Positions 45,868 to 56,736 of a DNA stretch of 64,000 nt are shown here, piece after piece (position 1 is the stretch's first letter; the number at the start of each line of letters is the position of its first letter). The position numbers were made by a program, and so were the translations under genes. Source of the DNA: Cunninghamia lanceolata. Lineage: Eukaryota > Streptophyta > Pinopsida > Cupressales > Cupressaceae. The notes beneath the pieces were generated by a model. It made no database searches, was not told where the DNA came from, and saw only the letters and a program-made list of their open reading frames with translations. The stretch lies in assembly GCA_027924645.1 (NCBI GenBank), contig BSBN01000829.1, forward strand, positions 1,860,001-1,924,000. The letters run 5' to 3'.

Positions 45868-47037
45868 TGTTGGAATATGTTGTCATTGATGTCAAAGGCA
45901 TGAAGATTGATGTCAAGAGAAATACGATTAACCATTGAAGTTGGAAGGACGACATATGTGTGTGTGTGTGTGTGTGTGTTCAGATTAAAGATTTAAACAT
46001 AAGAAAGTTGATGTAAAAATAATGCTATGGGTCGACCTTAGCGCCTAAAGGAGATAAGACTTTATTTAAATTAAAGATTTAAATTTAAATTTTCTCAAGT
46101 GGCTGACCTCTAAAAGGAATTAATTAAAATGAAAGGTGGCTGACTCCCTTTATAAGGCCGACCTCTCTAGTTTGAGCACCTATTTTCTAATATAAAACAA
46201 ACTTCAAGAGGTGTGATTTTTAAAAGAGAGTATGTATGATTTATCAAAAGGTGTGATATGCATTATAAGAGCAACGATTTTATTTTGTAAAGGCAATGAC
46301 TCTTGTGAAAATACAGCTTATTTCTGAGCAGTTGTGTATGATGAAAGGGTATGTCCAGTGCCCAAACCACCTCTCTTGAGGAGATATAAGAAGAGAGTGA
46401 AGGAGTGTTTTTGAAAGAAAGTAGTTTAATGTTTTATTTCAGAGTTTGAGAGAAGAGGAGTAGAATACGAAGAGTAGATCTAATTTATTTTGAGAAGGTA
46501 TTATGAGTGATTATTAATGAAGATCTTTAAGAGCAAAGATATATATGTTTATAATTAGCCTTGTGAGAAAGATTGATGCATGATAGTGATTGGATTTGAG
46601 AAGAGAGTGATTATATTTAGATCAGATTCGAGTGAAGGAGAAATTCATATCATCCATTGAAGAATTAATAGGTTGAAGCCTATCTTTGTTGAGTTGGTGC
46701 TCAATGGTGGGGATTGATGTCTCCAATAGGTTGGTGCCTATAAAATTCTATAAGTGGGGATTGGTGTCTCCTATGGGTTGGTGCTCACTATAAAAGATTT
46801 GTATGTAATGTAGGTTGGAGCCTACAAGAAGAAGAAGAAGATCAATATAATATACAAGCAATATTTTGTTGTGGTTTTCTCCCGCAAGGGCTTCCACGTA
46901 AAATTGTGTGTTGTCTCTGTGCTCTAAATTGCTAGTTCTTACTTGAATGTTTTATTGCAATTGATTAAAGTAGAGAAAGAAAAGTTTTATTATATACTGA
47001 TTCACCCCACCTCTTAGTATAACTAAGTGCTTATCAT
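45868..47037 (+). repeat. Element A 3' LTR
   Basis: Starts TGTTGGAATATGTTGTC, ends CTTATCA, and is followed by the ATTTC duplication. It contains a (TG)n microsatellite at 45957-45979 and an extra short GTTGGTGCTCAATGG insertion (about 46690) compared with the 5' LTR. CACTATAAAAGATTTG at about 46787 is the counterpart of the TATA-like site in the 5' LTR. Confidence 0.9.
45957..45979. repeat. (TG)n microsatellite in element A 3' LTR
   Basis: About 11 TG dinucleotides. The 5' LTR has only AGATAGATATATG at the equivalent place, so the run expanded after insertion. Confidence 0.9.
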
Positions 47038-47041
47038 TTCT

Positions 47042-48080
47042 TATTGAATTCCTTTGTTTCACTAACTTCATATTTCTCCCTTTGTCCCTTGTTAATTCAT
47101 TCTCAAAGAACTCATTTCCCAATATCATTGTACAATCTCTTACAAATTATTATTGTTGGTTTTCTCTTGTTCGAGTTGAATCACTATATATTCCTTTTGC
47201 AAGCATTCTTCTTGTCTTAATTGACATGAGGGATGGCTCTTGGTTTAGGGGTGTCACATCTTCATGTGACCATTTTAATTTGGGAGACACCCTTTCATTA
47301 GTTAATAACATCACATTTGTTAATATAGGGTCTTCCCAACCTTTGTTAATCATTTCAGTAGTGTCCATGGCAAGGTTCTTGAACAAGTTCTCAATTTCTT
47401 TCTACCCTATTCTCCTAATTTTCTTGTAGATTCCAATCTCTCATCATTTTCTCTTTTTGTAAACCCACACTTTCCCTTACCACTCTATCTAAATAATCTG
47501 CACTTAAATCTAGAGGTTTTAATTTCATAAAGGATGTTAGTAGTTCCTCAAATCCATCATTAATTGTAACCTTTAGGTTTGATAGATTAGGTCCCAAATG
47601 AAGATTTCAAGTCATATTTTCAAATGGCAAAGCACCCTTGCTTCTACATAGTTCTAATGACTCATTAAATACCACACATTCTTCAATCTATCTTGCTAAC
47701 CCTTGTAGAATTTTAGTTATTTTATTTGGATGGATATTGAGTTGCTCAAATATATCTTTGTTACAGAGTTATATAATTTAACCCTTGTTCCTTTGTTTGT
47801 AGAGACATACTAATCTCCAAGGAATTCTTATGTTCAATTGTAGCCCCCTTGGCATGCTCATTTAAGCTCAATTATCTTTTTAGTGGGTCTTATGTTTCTT
47901 CCCTACATTTGACATGTTTCTAAGCTATAGCCTCCTTGATGCTCTCATAATTGGCTTCTCTAGCTTTCTCAATCCTTCTATGGTGTCTTTTCTACCCCTC
48001 CTTAATTTGTTTCAGTTTCTTCTCTTCCATGTTCAATTCCTTTGTCATTCCAATCTATTCCCTAATTTCTCTTTTCTTCT
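47042..48080 (-). pseudogene. Element F: gag N-terminal part
   Basis: Minus-strand frames 47597-47415 (GFEELLTSFMKLKPLDLSAD, DRVVRESVGLQKEKMMRDWN) and 47386-47150 (MFKNLAMDTTEMINKGWEDP, EDVTPLNQEPSLMSIKTRRM) resemble a hydrophilic gag N-terminus. Together with the ATTTC duplication around A, the position shows this is the same minus-strand element whose gag C-terminus and protease lie at 4860-2140. I cannot name the family from this part alone. Confidence 0.5.
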
Positions 48081-49011
48081 TGTTGGATTTAGGATAGACA
48101 ACTGAGAGGAGGGGGGGTGAATCAGTTGTTACCAAAATCTTAGTTCTTTATTTATTTTAAGCCTTCTTAAATGTCAACAGCATATCAGATATTAATCATG
48201 GAAGTATAATGCAATCATTTAAGAGCAGAAACAAATTCAATACATATAACACCAAATTTTTGACATGGAAAACCCAGTTAAGGGAAAACCATGGGGTGAT
48301 TAACCCAAGATTGTATTCTCTGTTAGAAGAATAAAGATGAATAAAATGTCACTTGCCAATTAGGGCTTACAGTCCAAGCACACTACTCACAAGAGGCCCA
48401 CTGCCTACAGGAGACACACTATCTACAAAAGATTAAATATTACATACTTGAACTGGAGATTAGCATCTTCACAATGCTTGAGTCAGTTCCATTTAAGCTC
48501 AATACCTTTGTTCCACTTTTCACTCCTCTTCACTACCACATTCTCATCATGACCACAGAGATGCATTTGAATGACTTCACAACTCTTATTTATACAAGAC
48601 ATCAACTTTGGAATGATCATCAAAGTCAGCACAACATATACTTATTTTATTTACAGAGCAATTACAAAAATACAACTTGACTTAATATGCGCATCACTAC
48701 AAAGTCGGCCACACATAGCTGGGACTTAAATCATCTTCAAGGAACATGCCATGCTTTGCAAAACATCTTCAAGATCATCTGCAACATGCGCAAATCATCC
48801 GGCCGGACAGAACAGAGAAGAACACCAATTGTCCAAAAGTAAATCTTCATTCTCAAGCTCAATCATTAATGTGGACCGCCAACATGAACTAGACACAATC
48901 TAGAGACCACCACAAGCTTGTTTGAATCACAAAGAACATCTACACCACTTCTGCTTACTGTAATCAATCACATCTTCACCCGGAACCTCAAGAACACAGT
49001 CAATCGTCACT
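48081..49011 (-). repeat. Element G 3' LTR, inner part deleted
   Basis: Begins TGTTGGATTTAGGATAGACA and matches 49547 onward until CAATCGTCACT at about 49011. The last 450 or so bases present in the partner are missing. Confidence 0.85.
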
Positions 49012-49500
49012 AAGGATCTGAGAACTTTGGCAACAATCTAATCTTCGTCCAAAGTTCCACTAGCACATCTAATACCACAAACAAGCTCATTTACTTTTGG
49101 CATAAATGTAGTGATATTCCCATCTTCATTAATCTTCAGGTTTTCAATTTTTCCTTTCAAACTTTGTAGCTTGGCACATTTAACATATTTGTCTCCTTCA
49201 TGCAGAATTTCCATCTTTGACCAAATTTCATATGCAGTTTTTAAATCCATAACATTTGTCAGCTCTGTATCAGATAAGGCGCTTAGTAAGGCTTCTCTAG
49301 CTTGAAGATTATCTTCAATATTTCTGATTTCATCTAGAGTTGACGGACCATTCTTTGGAGGAATATACTCTTTTATAGTCATGTTCCAATACTAAAATCC
49401 CATACATTGCAAGTGACATTCAATGCAGCTTTTCCAAAGAGTGTAGTTCATTCCATCAAACCTCAGACTATCCTTCTTGTAGGAAGACATCCTGGATCTC
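49012..49500 (-). pseudogene. Element G gag N-terminal fragment (UBN2-type)
   Basis: The minus frame 49382-49038 reads MTIKEYIPPKNGPSTLDEIR, LQAREALLSALSDTELTNVM, DLKTAYEIWSKMEILHEGDK and GNITTFMPKVNELVCGIRC, a copia UBN2-type capsid. The segment upstream to 49490 encodes the start (about MSSYKKDSLRFDGMNYTLWK) with a frame change. It ends where the internal deletion joins the LTR. Confidence 0.85.
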
Positions 49501-49532
49501 CTCAAGCTATTAAACTCTTATAGAGGAACTTA

Positions 49533-49544
49533 GCTCTGATACCA
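49533..49544 (-). other. Element G primer-binding site, exact tRNA-iMet match
   Basis: GCTCTGATACCA on the plus strand, two bases inside the LTR starting at 49547. Confidence 0.9.
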
Positions 49545-49546
49545 AT

Positions 49547-50934
49547 TGTTGGATTTAGGACAGACAACTGAGAGGGAGGGGTAAATCAGTTGTTACCAAA
49601 ATCTTAGTTCTTTTTTTTTAAGCCTTCTTAAATGTCAACAGCATATCAGATATTAATCATGGAAGCATAATGCAATCATTCAAGAGAAAAAACAAATTCA
49701 ACACATATAACACCAAATTTTTGACGTGGAAAACCCGGTTAAGGGAAAAACCACGAGGTGATTAACCTAAGATTGTATTATCTGTTAGAAGAATAAAGAT
49801 GAATAAAATGGCACTTGCCAATTAGGGCTTACAGCCCAAGCACACTACTCACAAGAGGCCCACTACCTACATGAGACACACTGTCTACAGAAGATTAAAT
49901 ATTACACACTTGAACTAGAGATTAGCATCTTCACAATGCTTGAGTCAGTTCCATTTAAGCTCAATACCTTTGTTCTGCTTTTCGCTCCTCTTCACTACCA
50001 CATTCTCATCACGACCATAGAGATGCATTTGAATGACTTCACAACTCTTATTTATACAAGACATCAACTTTGGAATGATCATCAAAGTTGGCACAACATA
50101 TACTTATTTTATTTACAGAGCAATTACAAAAATACAACTTGACTTAATATGCGCATCACTACAAAGTCGGCCACACATAGTTGGGACTTAAATCATCTTC
50201 GAGGAACACACCATGCTTTGCAAAACATCTTCAAGATCATCCGCAACATGCACAAATCATCCGGTCGGCGAGAACTGGGAAGAACACCAATTGTCCAAAA
50301 GTAAATCTTCATTCCTGAGCTCAATCATCAATGCGGACCGCCAACACAAACTGGACACAATCTAGAGACCACCACAAGCTTTCTTGAATCACAAAGAACA
50401 TTCACACCACTTCTGATTACTGTAATCAATCACATCTTCACCCAGAACCTCAAGAACATAGTCAATCATCACTGTCATAATAGAAGGTTTGCTTGTGGAC
50501 CTCCAAACCATGAACCAATTGAATTGTCAATGAGCATTAGCCTCCCAAACATGCCATCAAATCTGCAGAACATGATATTGTATTTCTAGATCTCATTGGA
50601 CCTATTTGTGTCACTTTGCCACCTCTGAATAGTTGCCAAAACTAGTTTTACCCATATGGCCATAACTTCTCCAAATATTCATGCAGACCACTCAGAACTT
50701 GTCTGGAGGATCTTTAGACACATATCTAAAAACCCTTTGATGTGCGTACTCTGATATTTATCAGGATGGGAACTTCACTTCATAGAACTTCCCTACCTTC
50801 ACTGTTCTTCTACGTTTCTGATGGGGCCAATTTTCTCAATATCCTCAACACATAACTCATCTAATCTTTGACATCAATGCAACATGAGTATGTTGACATC
50901 AATGACAACACCAGTTAGGCCCATACTTGCAACA
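49547..50934 (-). repeat. Element G 5' LTR (complete)
   Basis: Begins TGTTGGATTTAGGACAGACA and ends CATACTTGCAACA, then CTTCT. The ends and the GGAAAACCC motif are shared with element E's LTR, so E and G belong to related families. Confidence 0.9.
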
Positions 50935-50939
50935 CTTCT

Positions 50940-51350
50940 TGCTATCTCCTTAAATTGTCATGGGTGTTTATTGATTTGGAGTTCCATTAATCCTTTTATT
51001 CATCCCTAATAGCTTATTCGTGTTCTTTTAAAGGTCACATCTCTTCAAATATCCCCTCAAGATCCCCTCTCCCCTTTCCAATTGTCATCCCCTAGGTGCC
51101 TAACCTCCTCTCATGAGGCTAGCACCTAGAATAACCTGTCGTAATTCATCAAATAGGACTCCTTCCTAATGGTAATGTTTTTTGGTCCTAATCTTGTTTG
51201 TTGTGAATGGTATATTTCTTGACTAGACCACTCTTTTATCCTTTTACTAGGGTCCTGGCAATGAAACCAAGATGTTGGCAAGAATAGGTGCAAAAAGTTC
51301 TGGGCCTAAGTTGCTTGAAATGTTGTATTATGTAAGAAGAGGATCAAAGC
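50940..51350 (-). other. Element F continuation (assigned by position only)
   Basis: This stretch continues the sequence cut by G's CTTCT duplication. It is non-coding as far as I can read, with no PBS or LTR found. The assignment to F rests on the target duplication rather than on homology. Confidence 0.35.
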
Positions 51351-52376
51351 ACATGCGGTGGATTAGAGATGTTTGCAACAGGAAAGAATATACATAATTA
51401 ATAAAATATATCAACTAACACACATGCATTATAACACATCATATATAGCCTAGATCAACTTATAGTATATTGCATTCACTATATAAAATCATTACAACAT
51501 CAAATTGTACCGCAAACCCATTCTACTACATTATCTTCTATATATACAACTACATACATCTCTTATCTTTGTTTATCTCTATATATCTACTCATCTTTCC
51601 ATATGCCTTTTTTGTCATATTACATTTGCGAATTCAATGCCTATACCCAAGTATAAGTATCCCAAAGAGGGTGTTTACTTGTATTTGTATACACCTAAAA
51701 ATGGCAAAGTCGAATTACATAAATATTTATTATTTATTTTAATTCCTATTCCTCTATCAATTAAATGAATATCCCAATTTATTTTAAATGATTCACATTC
51801 CTCCAATAATTAAATAAAATCAATTTGTTTAATTAAAATCCTAAATTCTTCTAGTGTCATCCCTAATTAAATAATTCTAATTTATTTAATCAAATCATCT
51901 TATCCCAAAGTCAAAAGTCCATAAATCCACATCATCTATTCCACCTCACCTAATCCATGTCATCCAATCCACCTAATCATGTTGCACATTTAATTAAATA
52001 TTTTAATATTTAATTATTCTATTTTCCCTCACCCACATGTCCTATTATTCCTCCAACCATCCCTATTCACATGGATGTGGTCTATCCATGTCATCATGGT
52101 CAAAGGGACACTTTGTGACACTTGTTCCATAGTCCCTAGAATCTTTCCAACTTCCCTATAAGTAAGGTCTCTTTCTTTGACCTTCTCTCTTTGGTCTTGG
52201 TGAGCCTTGTGACATATGGCCTCATGTCACCCCTTTCTCTCCACCTTATCAAGGTGAGAAGAACACCTCCATCTTTCTCTCCCTCATCCCAACCAACCCA
52301 ATCTGAGCCATACACCCCACAAGACCAAGTCTCCACTGTTGAGATCGTGACACCTGGAATTGGTCCCTCCTTGGCC

Positions 52377-52386
52377 TATAAAAGGA
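52377..52386 (+). promoter_or_regulatory. Candidate TATA box (CTATAAAAGG) in the duplicated unit
   Basis: CCTATAAAAGGAACCC is a strong plant TATA match, followed about 30 bases later by CATTTCAACAATCC. It is probably the promoter of a former LTR. No downstream ORF is present. Confidence 0.35.
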
Positions 52387-53099
52387 ACCCTCATTCCCTC
52401 ATTTCAACAATCCAAGCTTTTGTAAACTTACTCTGCAAAAATTTACCAGCGTGCCTTTGGCAAAGTATCCTCATTGTACTTGCATAATCCCATTATCATC
52501 CAATCATCCAACCATGGCTTCATATCTCCATTATCCATCATCCTATAGTTGCATTGTAGTGTAATCTTCATTACATTATCCACCTATAGCCATTCACCTA
52601 TTGTCATATTCAACAGCAAGTACACACTTCTAAGAGCTCTACTCATTCATAAGATCAATACGAGATAGGCAACAATGGAAGCTACAAGGTAAATCAGTCT
52701 ACGAAGGTATAATCTTTGTTTATTTGTATTTACATTATTTCCATTGAGTTATTGGATATTTAGTTATTTAATACTATTGTTCATATTTCCTCTAATAGTA
52801 TTCATTGTGTCCTTTGGATGTGTTGGTGTCACAATCCTTGTGTGATGGATGAAATATATTGCAAGGTTGGCTCTATCCTACCAACAAATGACAAGTACTT
52901 AAGTTTCTAATCTAATAACAACTTTTTTTTCTTTGCTAATTGAATTACATAATTCTAAAGTGTGGTAAAAGTGGCCTGGAAAGCATAGTGGGTCCCCTAA
53001 AATTAAAACACAACCCTTGGTTCAATCTAAAGACTAATCAAGTAGGAGGATGATGAGGAGAATAACGATAACTTTGAGTCTTTCTCCATTGAATTTTGG

Positions 53100-53283
53100 A
53101 CTAAGGCAAAGTAAACATATCCAATCATTGAATGGCTTGGCCTTCCTATCAAATTTTCTTTTTTATCAACAATAGTAAGAAATGACTCATGACTAAGGCA
53201 AAGTAAACATATCCAATCATTGAATGGCTTGGCCTTCCTATCAAATTTTCTTTTTTATCAACAATAGTAAGAAATGACTCATG
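53100..53283. repeat. Perfect 92-base tandem duplication
   Basis: The 92 bases from ACTAAGGCAAAG at 53100 are repeated without a mismatch from 53192 to 53283. The equivalent place in copy 2 (about 54300-54392) has a single diverged unit, so this duplication is later than the 2 kb one. Confidence 0.95.
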
Positions 53284-54527
53284 ACTAAAATGGCTTTTGA
53301 GGAGTTATTTGTCAAGGCGGTGGATTAGAGATGGTTGCAACAGGAACAATATACAAAATTAATTATGCCGAGAGGCATTCTTCAATCATAGTGGGGTGGA
53401 GATGAGAGCACTCATTTTCCGTGTAAATATATAGCAAAAAATAATAATAATAAAAACCAAAAAAGAAATTGGAGGAAAAAAAAAAAAAAACATAAAGGAT
53501 AGAAAGGTGGAGAAAATCACAAAAAAATGGAACCAAAAAAAGAAATTGGAAAATATAAAAAATAAAAATAAAAAAGAAATTGGAAATGGTTGAAAAAAGG
53601 TGGAGAAAATCACAAAAGGTATGGAAAATGCAAAAAGCAACTACATAATCTCTAAAAGATATCTCTAGGCATACTATAGATATATTTTTTTAAATATAAA
53701 TATACTAGTAAAATATATCAACTAACACACATGCATTATAGCACATCATATATAGCCTAGATCAACTTATAGTATACTGCATTCACTATATAAATATCTA
53801 TTACAACATCAGATTGTACCGCAAACCCATTCTACTACATTATCTTATGTATATACAACTACATACATATCAATCTCTTATCTTAGTCTATCTCTATATA
53901 TCTACTCATATTTCCATATGCCTTTTTATGTCATATTACATTTGTGAATTCAATACTTATACCCAATTATAAGTATCCCAAAGAGAGTGTTTATTTATAT
54001 TCATTATGTCCTTTGGATGTGTCGGTGTCACAATCCTTGTGTGATGGATGAAATCTATTGCAAGGTTGGCTCTATCCTACCAACAAATGACAAGTACTTA
54101 AGTTTTGGATATAATAACAACTTTTCTTCTTTGCTAATTGAATTACATAATTCTAAAGTGTGGTAAAAGTGGCTTGGACAGCATAGTGGGTCCCCTAAAA
54201 TTAAAACACAACCCTTGGTTCAATCTAAAGACTAATCAATTAGGACGATGATGAGGAGAATAATGATAACTTTGAGTCTTTCTCTATTGAATTTTGGACC
54301 GAGGCAAAGTAAACATATCCAATCATTGAATGGCTTGGCCTACCTATCAAATATTCTTTTATCAACAATAGTAAGGAATGAGTCATGACTAAAATGGATT
54401 TTGAGGAGTTATTTGCCAGGTCGGTCAATACCTCTTAAAATCGTTGGAGAAGCCTTATACCTAAAGTCAATAAAAAAGATTCAACACTAGAAGTCAACAC
54501 AAAAAGCAAGGGAACTAGAGAGCGCGA

Positions 54528-55020
54528 TCAACAAAGGTCAAAGCCCTTACATCTAAAGCCATTGATGGTCAAACAAGTTGGAACATGACTAAAAAGTGTT
54601 TGAACAATCTTCACAAGCAAGAACCCTAATACCAGGCTCTGAGGATAGAAAAGATAAGAGCCACCAGCTAACCAATGGACTTTTTCAAAGTTGATCTTGA
54701 TGAACACAATACGATGCCAATATAGGCTAACCCATTCCATACTTTTCCGAACAACTAAAATATTGTCTAAGGGAGCTAGAGGGCATCTTCACCTAGTGGA
54801 TCAGCAAAAAATTTAAACAATCTTCACAAACAAGGATCCAAATAGTAGAAGCTCTGAGGATAGCAATGATAAAAGCCACTCAATCCTATCATAGGCTTTT
54901 TTCAAAGTTGATCTTGATGAACAAAATGCATTGTTAATGTAGGTTAACCTATTCATACTCTCCCAAATAGCTAAAATATTGTCCAAGATAAATCTGCCCC
55001 TAATAAACATGTTCAAACTT
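54528..55020 (-). pseudogene. LINE reverse-transcriptase scrap, duplicated in tandem
   Basis: The minus frame 55016-54813 reads FIRGRFILDNILAIWESMNR and KKAYDRIEW then FGSLFVKIV, matching the non-LTR RT block with F(I)xGRxILDN and DFEKAYDRIEW. A second, more decayed copy of the same segment is at 54797-54528 (VFIKINFEKVHWLAGGSYLF, LLVKIVQTLFSHVPTCLTIN) and extends further downstream. Catalytic [FY]ADD is not included. The two copies are about 235 bases apart. Confidence 0.75.
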
Positions 55021-56140
55021 CATGTTCCTAATTCTAAGAGCTAAAGCACCTTAGTAAAGGATTTAAGTAGTTATTTTTCTTTTTGAGAAATAGTTCTATT
55101 GTATTACGGTCAATTTAAACCAATTGATCATGGGAGAACAGCAAAATCCCATGTATACAATAGCATCTTATTTTCTTTTCAGTATCTTTAGAAGACCAAG
55201 AAAGAAAAGGTGAAATAAAAAATTCATTTCTACAACATAGAGGAAGTGAAACAACACAAAAAAGAATGTTTTGTTTATTTTATAATTATATTATGTTATT
55301 CTTAAGGAACAATTAAATTAAAAAGATATAATTAGATTCTAAATATAAAGCCAATAAATAACATTGATAAGAAAAACAAAACAAATAAGTGAAATCCTAC
55401 TCTAAAATGAACTAGCAAAAGACAACTTTGCATATTAGTTATTATAACTAAGAATAGGAAATCTCCTCAATTTCCCCTCAATCATAGTTATATTTATCCT
55501 AATTTATAAGTCAATGTTTTTTACTGCATTCCCACTCAGTAAAGCTTAATCAAGACATATGCACTCAATTCAATTCAAATATGTACTCCCCTATAACACC
55601 TATTTGATTGATGGACTGAAAATGTTCATGTTCATGTTCAGCATAAAATGACAAGATGATAAAATAAATATTCCATAAACTAAAAGCATGAAGAATTCAA
55701 AACTAGAATCAAACATTAATTGATACAAAGGAAAAGACTTCATAAACAATTCACATCTTTGTAAAAACATTGTCACAATAAATATAAAGCCAAGGAATTG
55801 TTGGGAACACAAATAGGGCTGATTTAAGGCAATGACATATTAGCAATGAATCTAGGAATTCCTAAATCATGAAGTTCTCTGTGAGAAATCATTAACTGTT
55901 GAAAAAAAAAATCACAAGATTCTCAGTTTTTAGAAATTTTAAACAATATAACTTATAAAGTCATGTATTAAAGAAATTAATGCAATCTAATAGGAGTTTC
56001 TAAAATATGCCTGCTGAATAAAATACAATATATTTGTGGCAAATTATTGATTTAAGGAATAAAACAAGTTATAAGATAATCATTTAGATGCTCACTGAAT
56101 TTGGTGAAGAGGCAAATATAAGGCAAGTAATACCTAATAA
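55021..56140. other. Intergenic sequence, nothing recognised
   Basis: AT-rich, with short chance ORFs only, between the LINE scrap and the EB1 3' region. No repeat with an identifiable partner in the window. Confidence 0.5.
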
Positions 56141-56151
56141 AGAAGGTCCAC

Positions 56152-56198
56152 CAGGCTGAGTTGACTGGTTGTGACATGGTGCAACCAGGGTCAAACCC
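56152..56198 (+). repeat. Possible tRNA-derived SINE head (weak A and B boxes)
   Basis: CAGGCTGAGTTGACTGG resembles a Pol III A box. GGGTCAAACCC at 56188-56198 resembles the B box GGTTCRANNCC with one mismatch, at roughly normal spacing. No tail or target duplication was identified. Confidence 0.25.
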
Positions 56199-56736
56199 AG
56201 AGGGCTGAGAGCCCCTAATATCAAGACTTTCTGCATGGTCTATTTTATTGAATCCAATTGGTTGTCATCGAAGTTCAAGGATGGACAAATAAGGTCACAC
56301 TGTTCAGCAGTTTGAACTCAGTGCACTATGAACATCTTAAGGGATTTTATTAATGATTAATTTTGGAGATGCAGTCGAGTATTTCCAGTCCAAACTATAT
56401 TAAAGCATTGTTTAGAGCTAGGCCTAAACCAATCCAACTACCAACCAAATAGAAACTCACATTTTTTTGAGACAATATACAGCAGACTGTTACATATCAG
56501 AAACATACAGGAAACCCTCACTAATCTCATTCTTCACTAGAAGCAAAGTTAAATCAGCCTAATGAACCAAAATAGCACCAGAAATGCTCTTTTTGGAAAA
56601 TGTTTCTCCAATACGGAAAACTTCATGGCTCTTATCAGGCTGGGTTGAATGGGTGAAACAGAGCATGTCTTCCTTATGAGACCAAACATTTTCATTATCA
56701 CAAGAGAGCTGAATTTTAAAAGTGTTAAGAACAAAG

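Larger units (their letters stand above)
4864..47037 (+). mobile_element. Element A: Ty1/copia LTR retrotransposon, interrupted by B, D and E
   Basis: Matching LTRs lie at 4864-5988 and 45868-47037. A tRNA-iMet PBS follows the first, and a polypurine tract precedes the second. The target duplication is ATTTC at 4859-4863 and 47037-47041 (one base shared with the LTR end). Coding order on the plus strand is copia-type: gag, protease, GAG-pre-integrase, integrase, RT. The element is split by B at 8641/31847, D at 32734/38851 and E at 40795/45806. Its RNase H region is missing, and a foreign LTR-like segment lies at about 39900-40790. Stops, frameshifts and active-site changes show it is dead. 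Confidence 0.92.
48081..50934 (-). mobile_element. Element G: minus-strand copia element with large internal deletion
   Basis: The right LTR at 49547-50934 is complete. The left LTR keeps only about 48081-49011. The target duplication CTTCT is present on both sides (48076-48080 and 50935-50939). The PBS is at 49533-49544. The interior retains only the first third of gag, joined directly to the middle of the 3' LTR, so the polypurine tract and all of pol are gone. The deletion must postdate insertion, because both outer ends and the duplication are intact. Confidence 0.88.
51351..54425. repeat. Tandem duplication of a roughly 2 kb non-coding unit (copy 1 51355-53326, copy 2 53327-54425)
   Basis: Both copies open with CGGTGGATTAGAGATGNTTGCAACAGGAA and end GAGGAGTTATTTG(T/C)CA. 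51405-51690 matches 53708-53995, and 52799-53326 matches 54001-54422. Copy 2 lacks the central 1.1 kb (51690-52798) and has a 330-base A-rich insertion at about 53376-53705. The central part of copy 1 contains CCTATAAAAGGAACCCTCAT at about 52377, an LTR- or promoter-like TATA region, so the unit may be an old LTR. No coding sequence was recognised. Confidence 0.75.
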
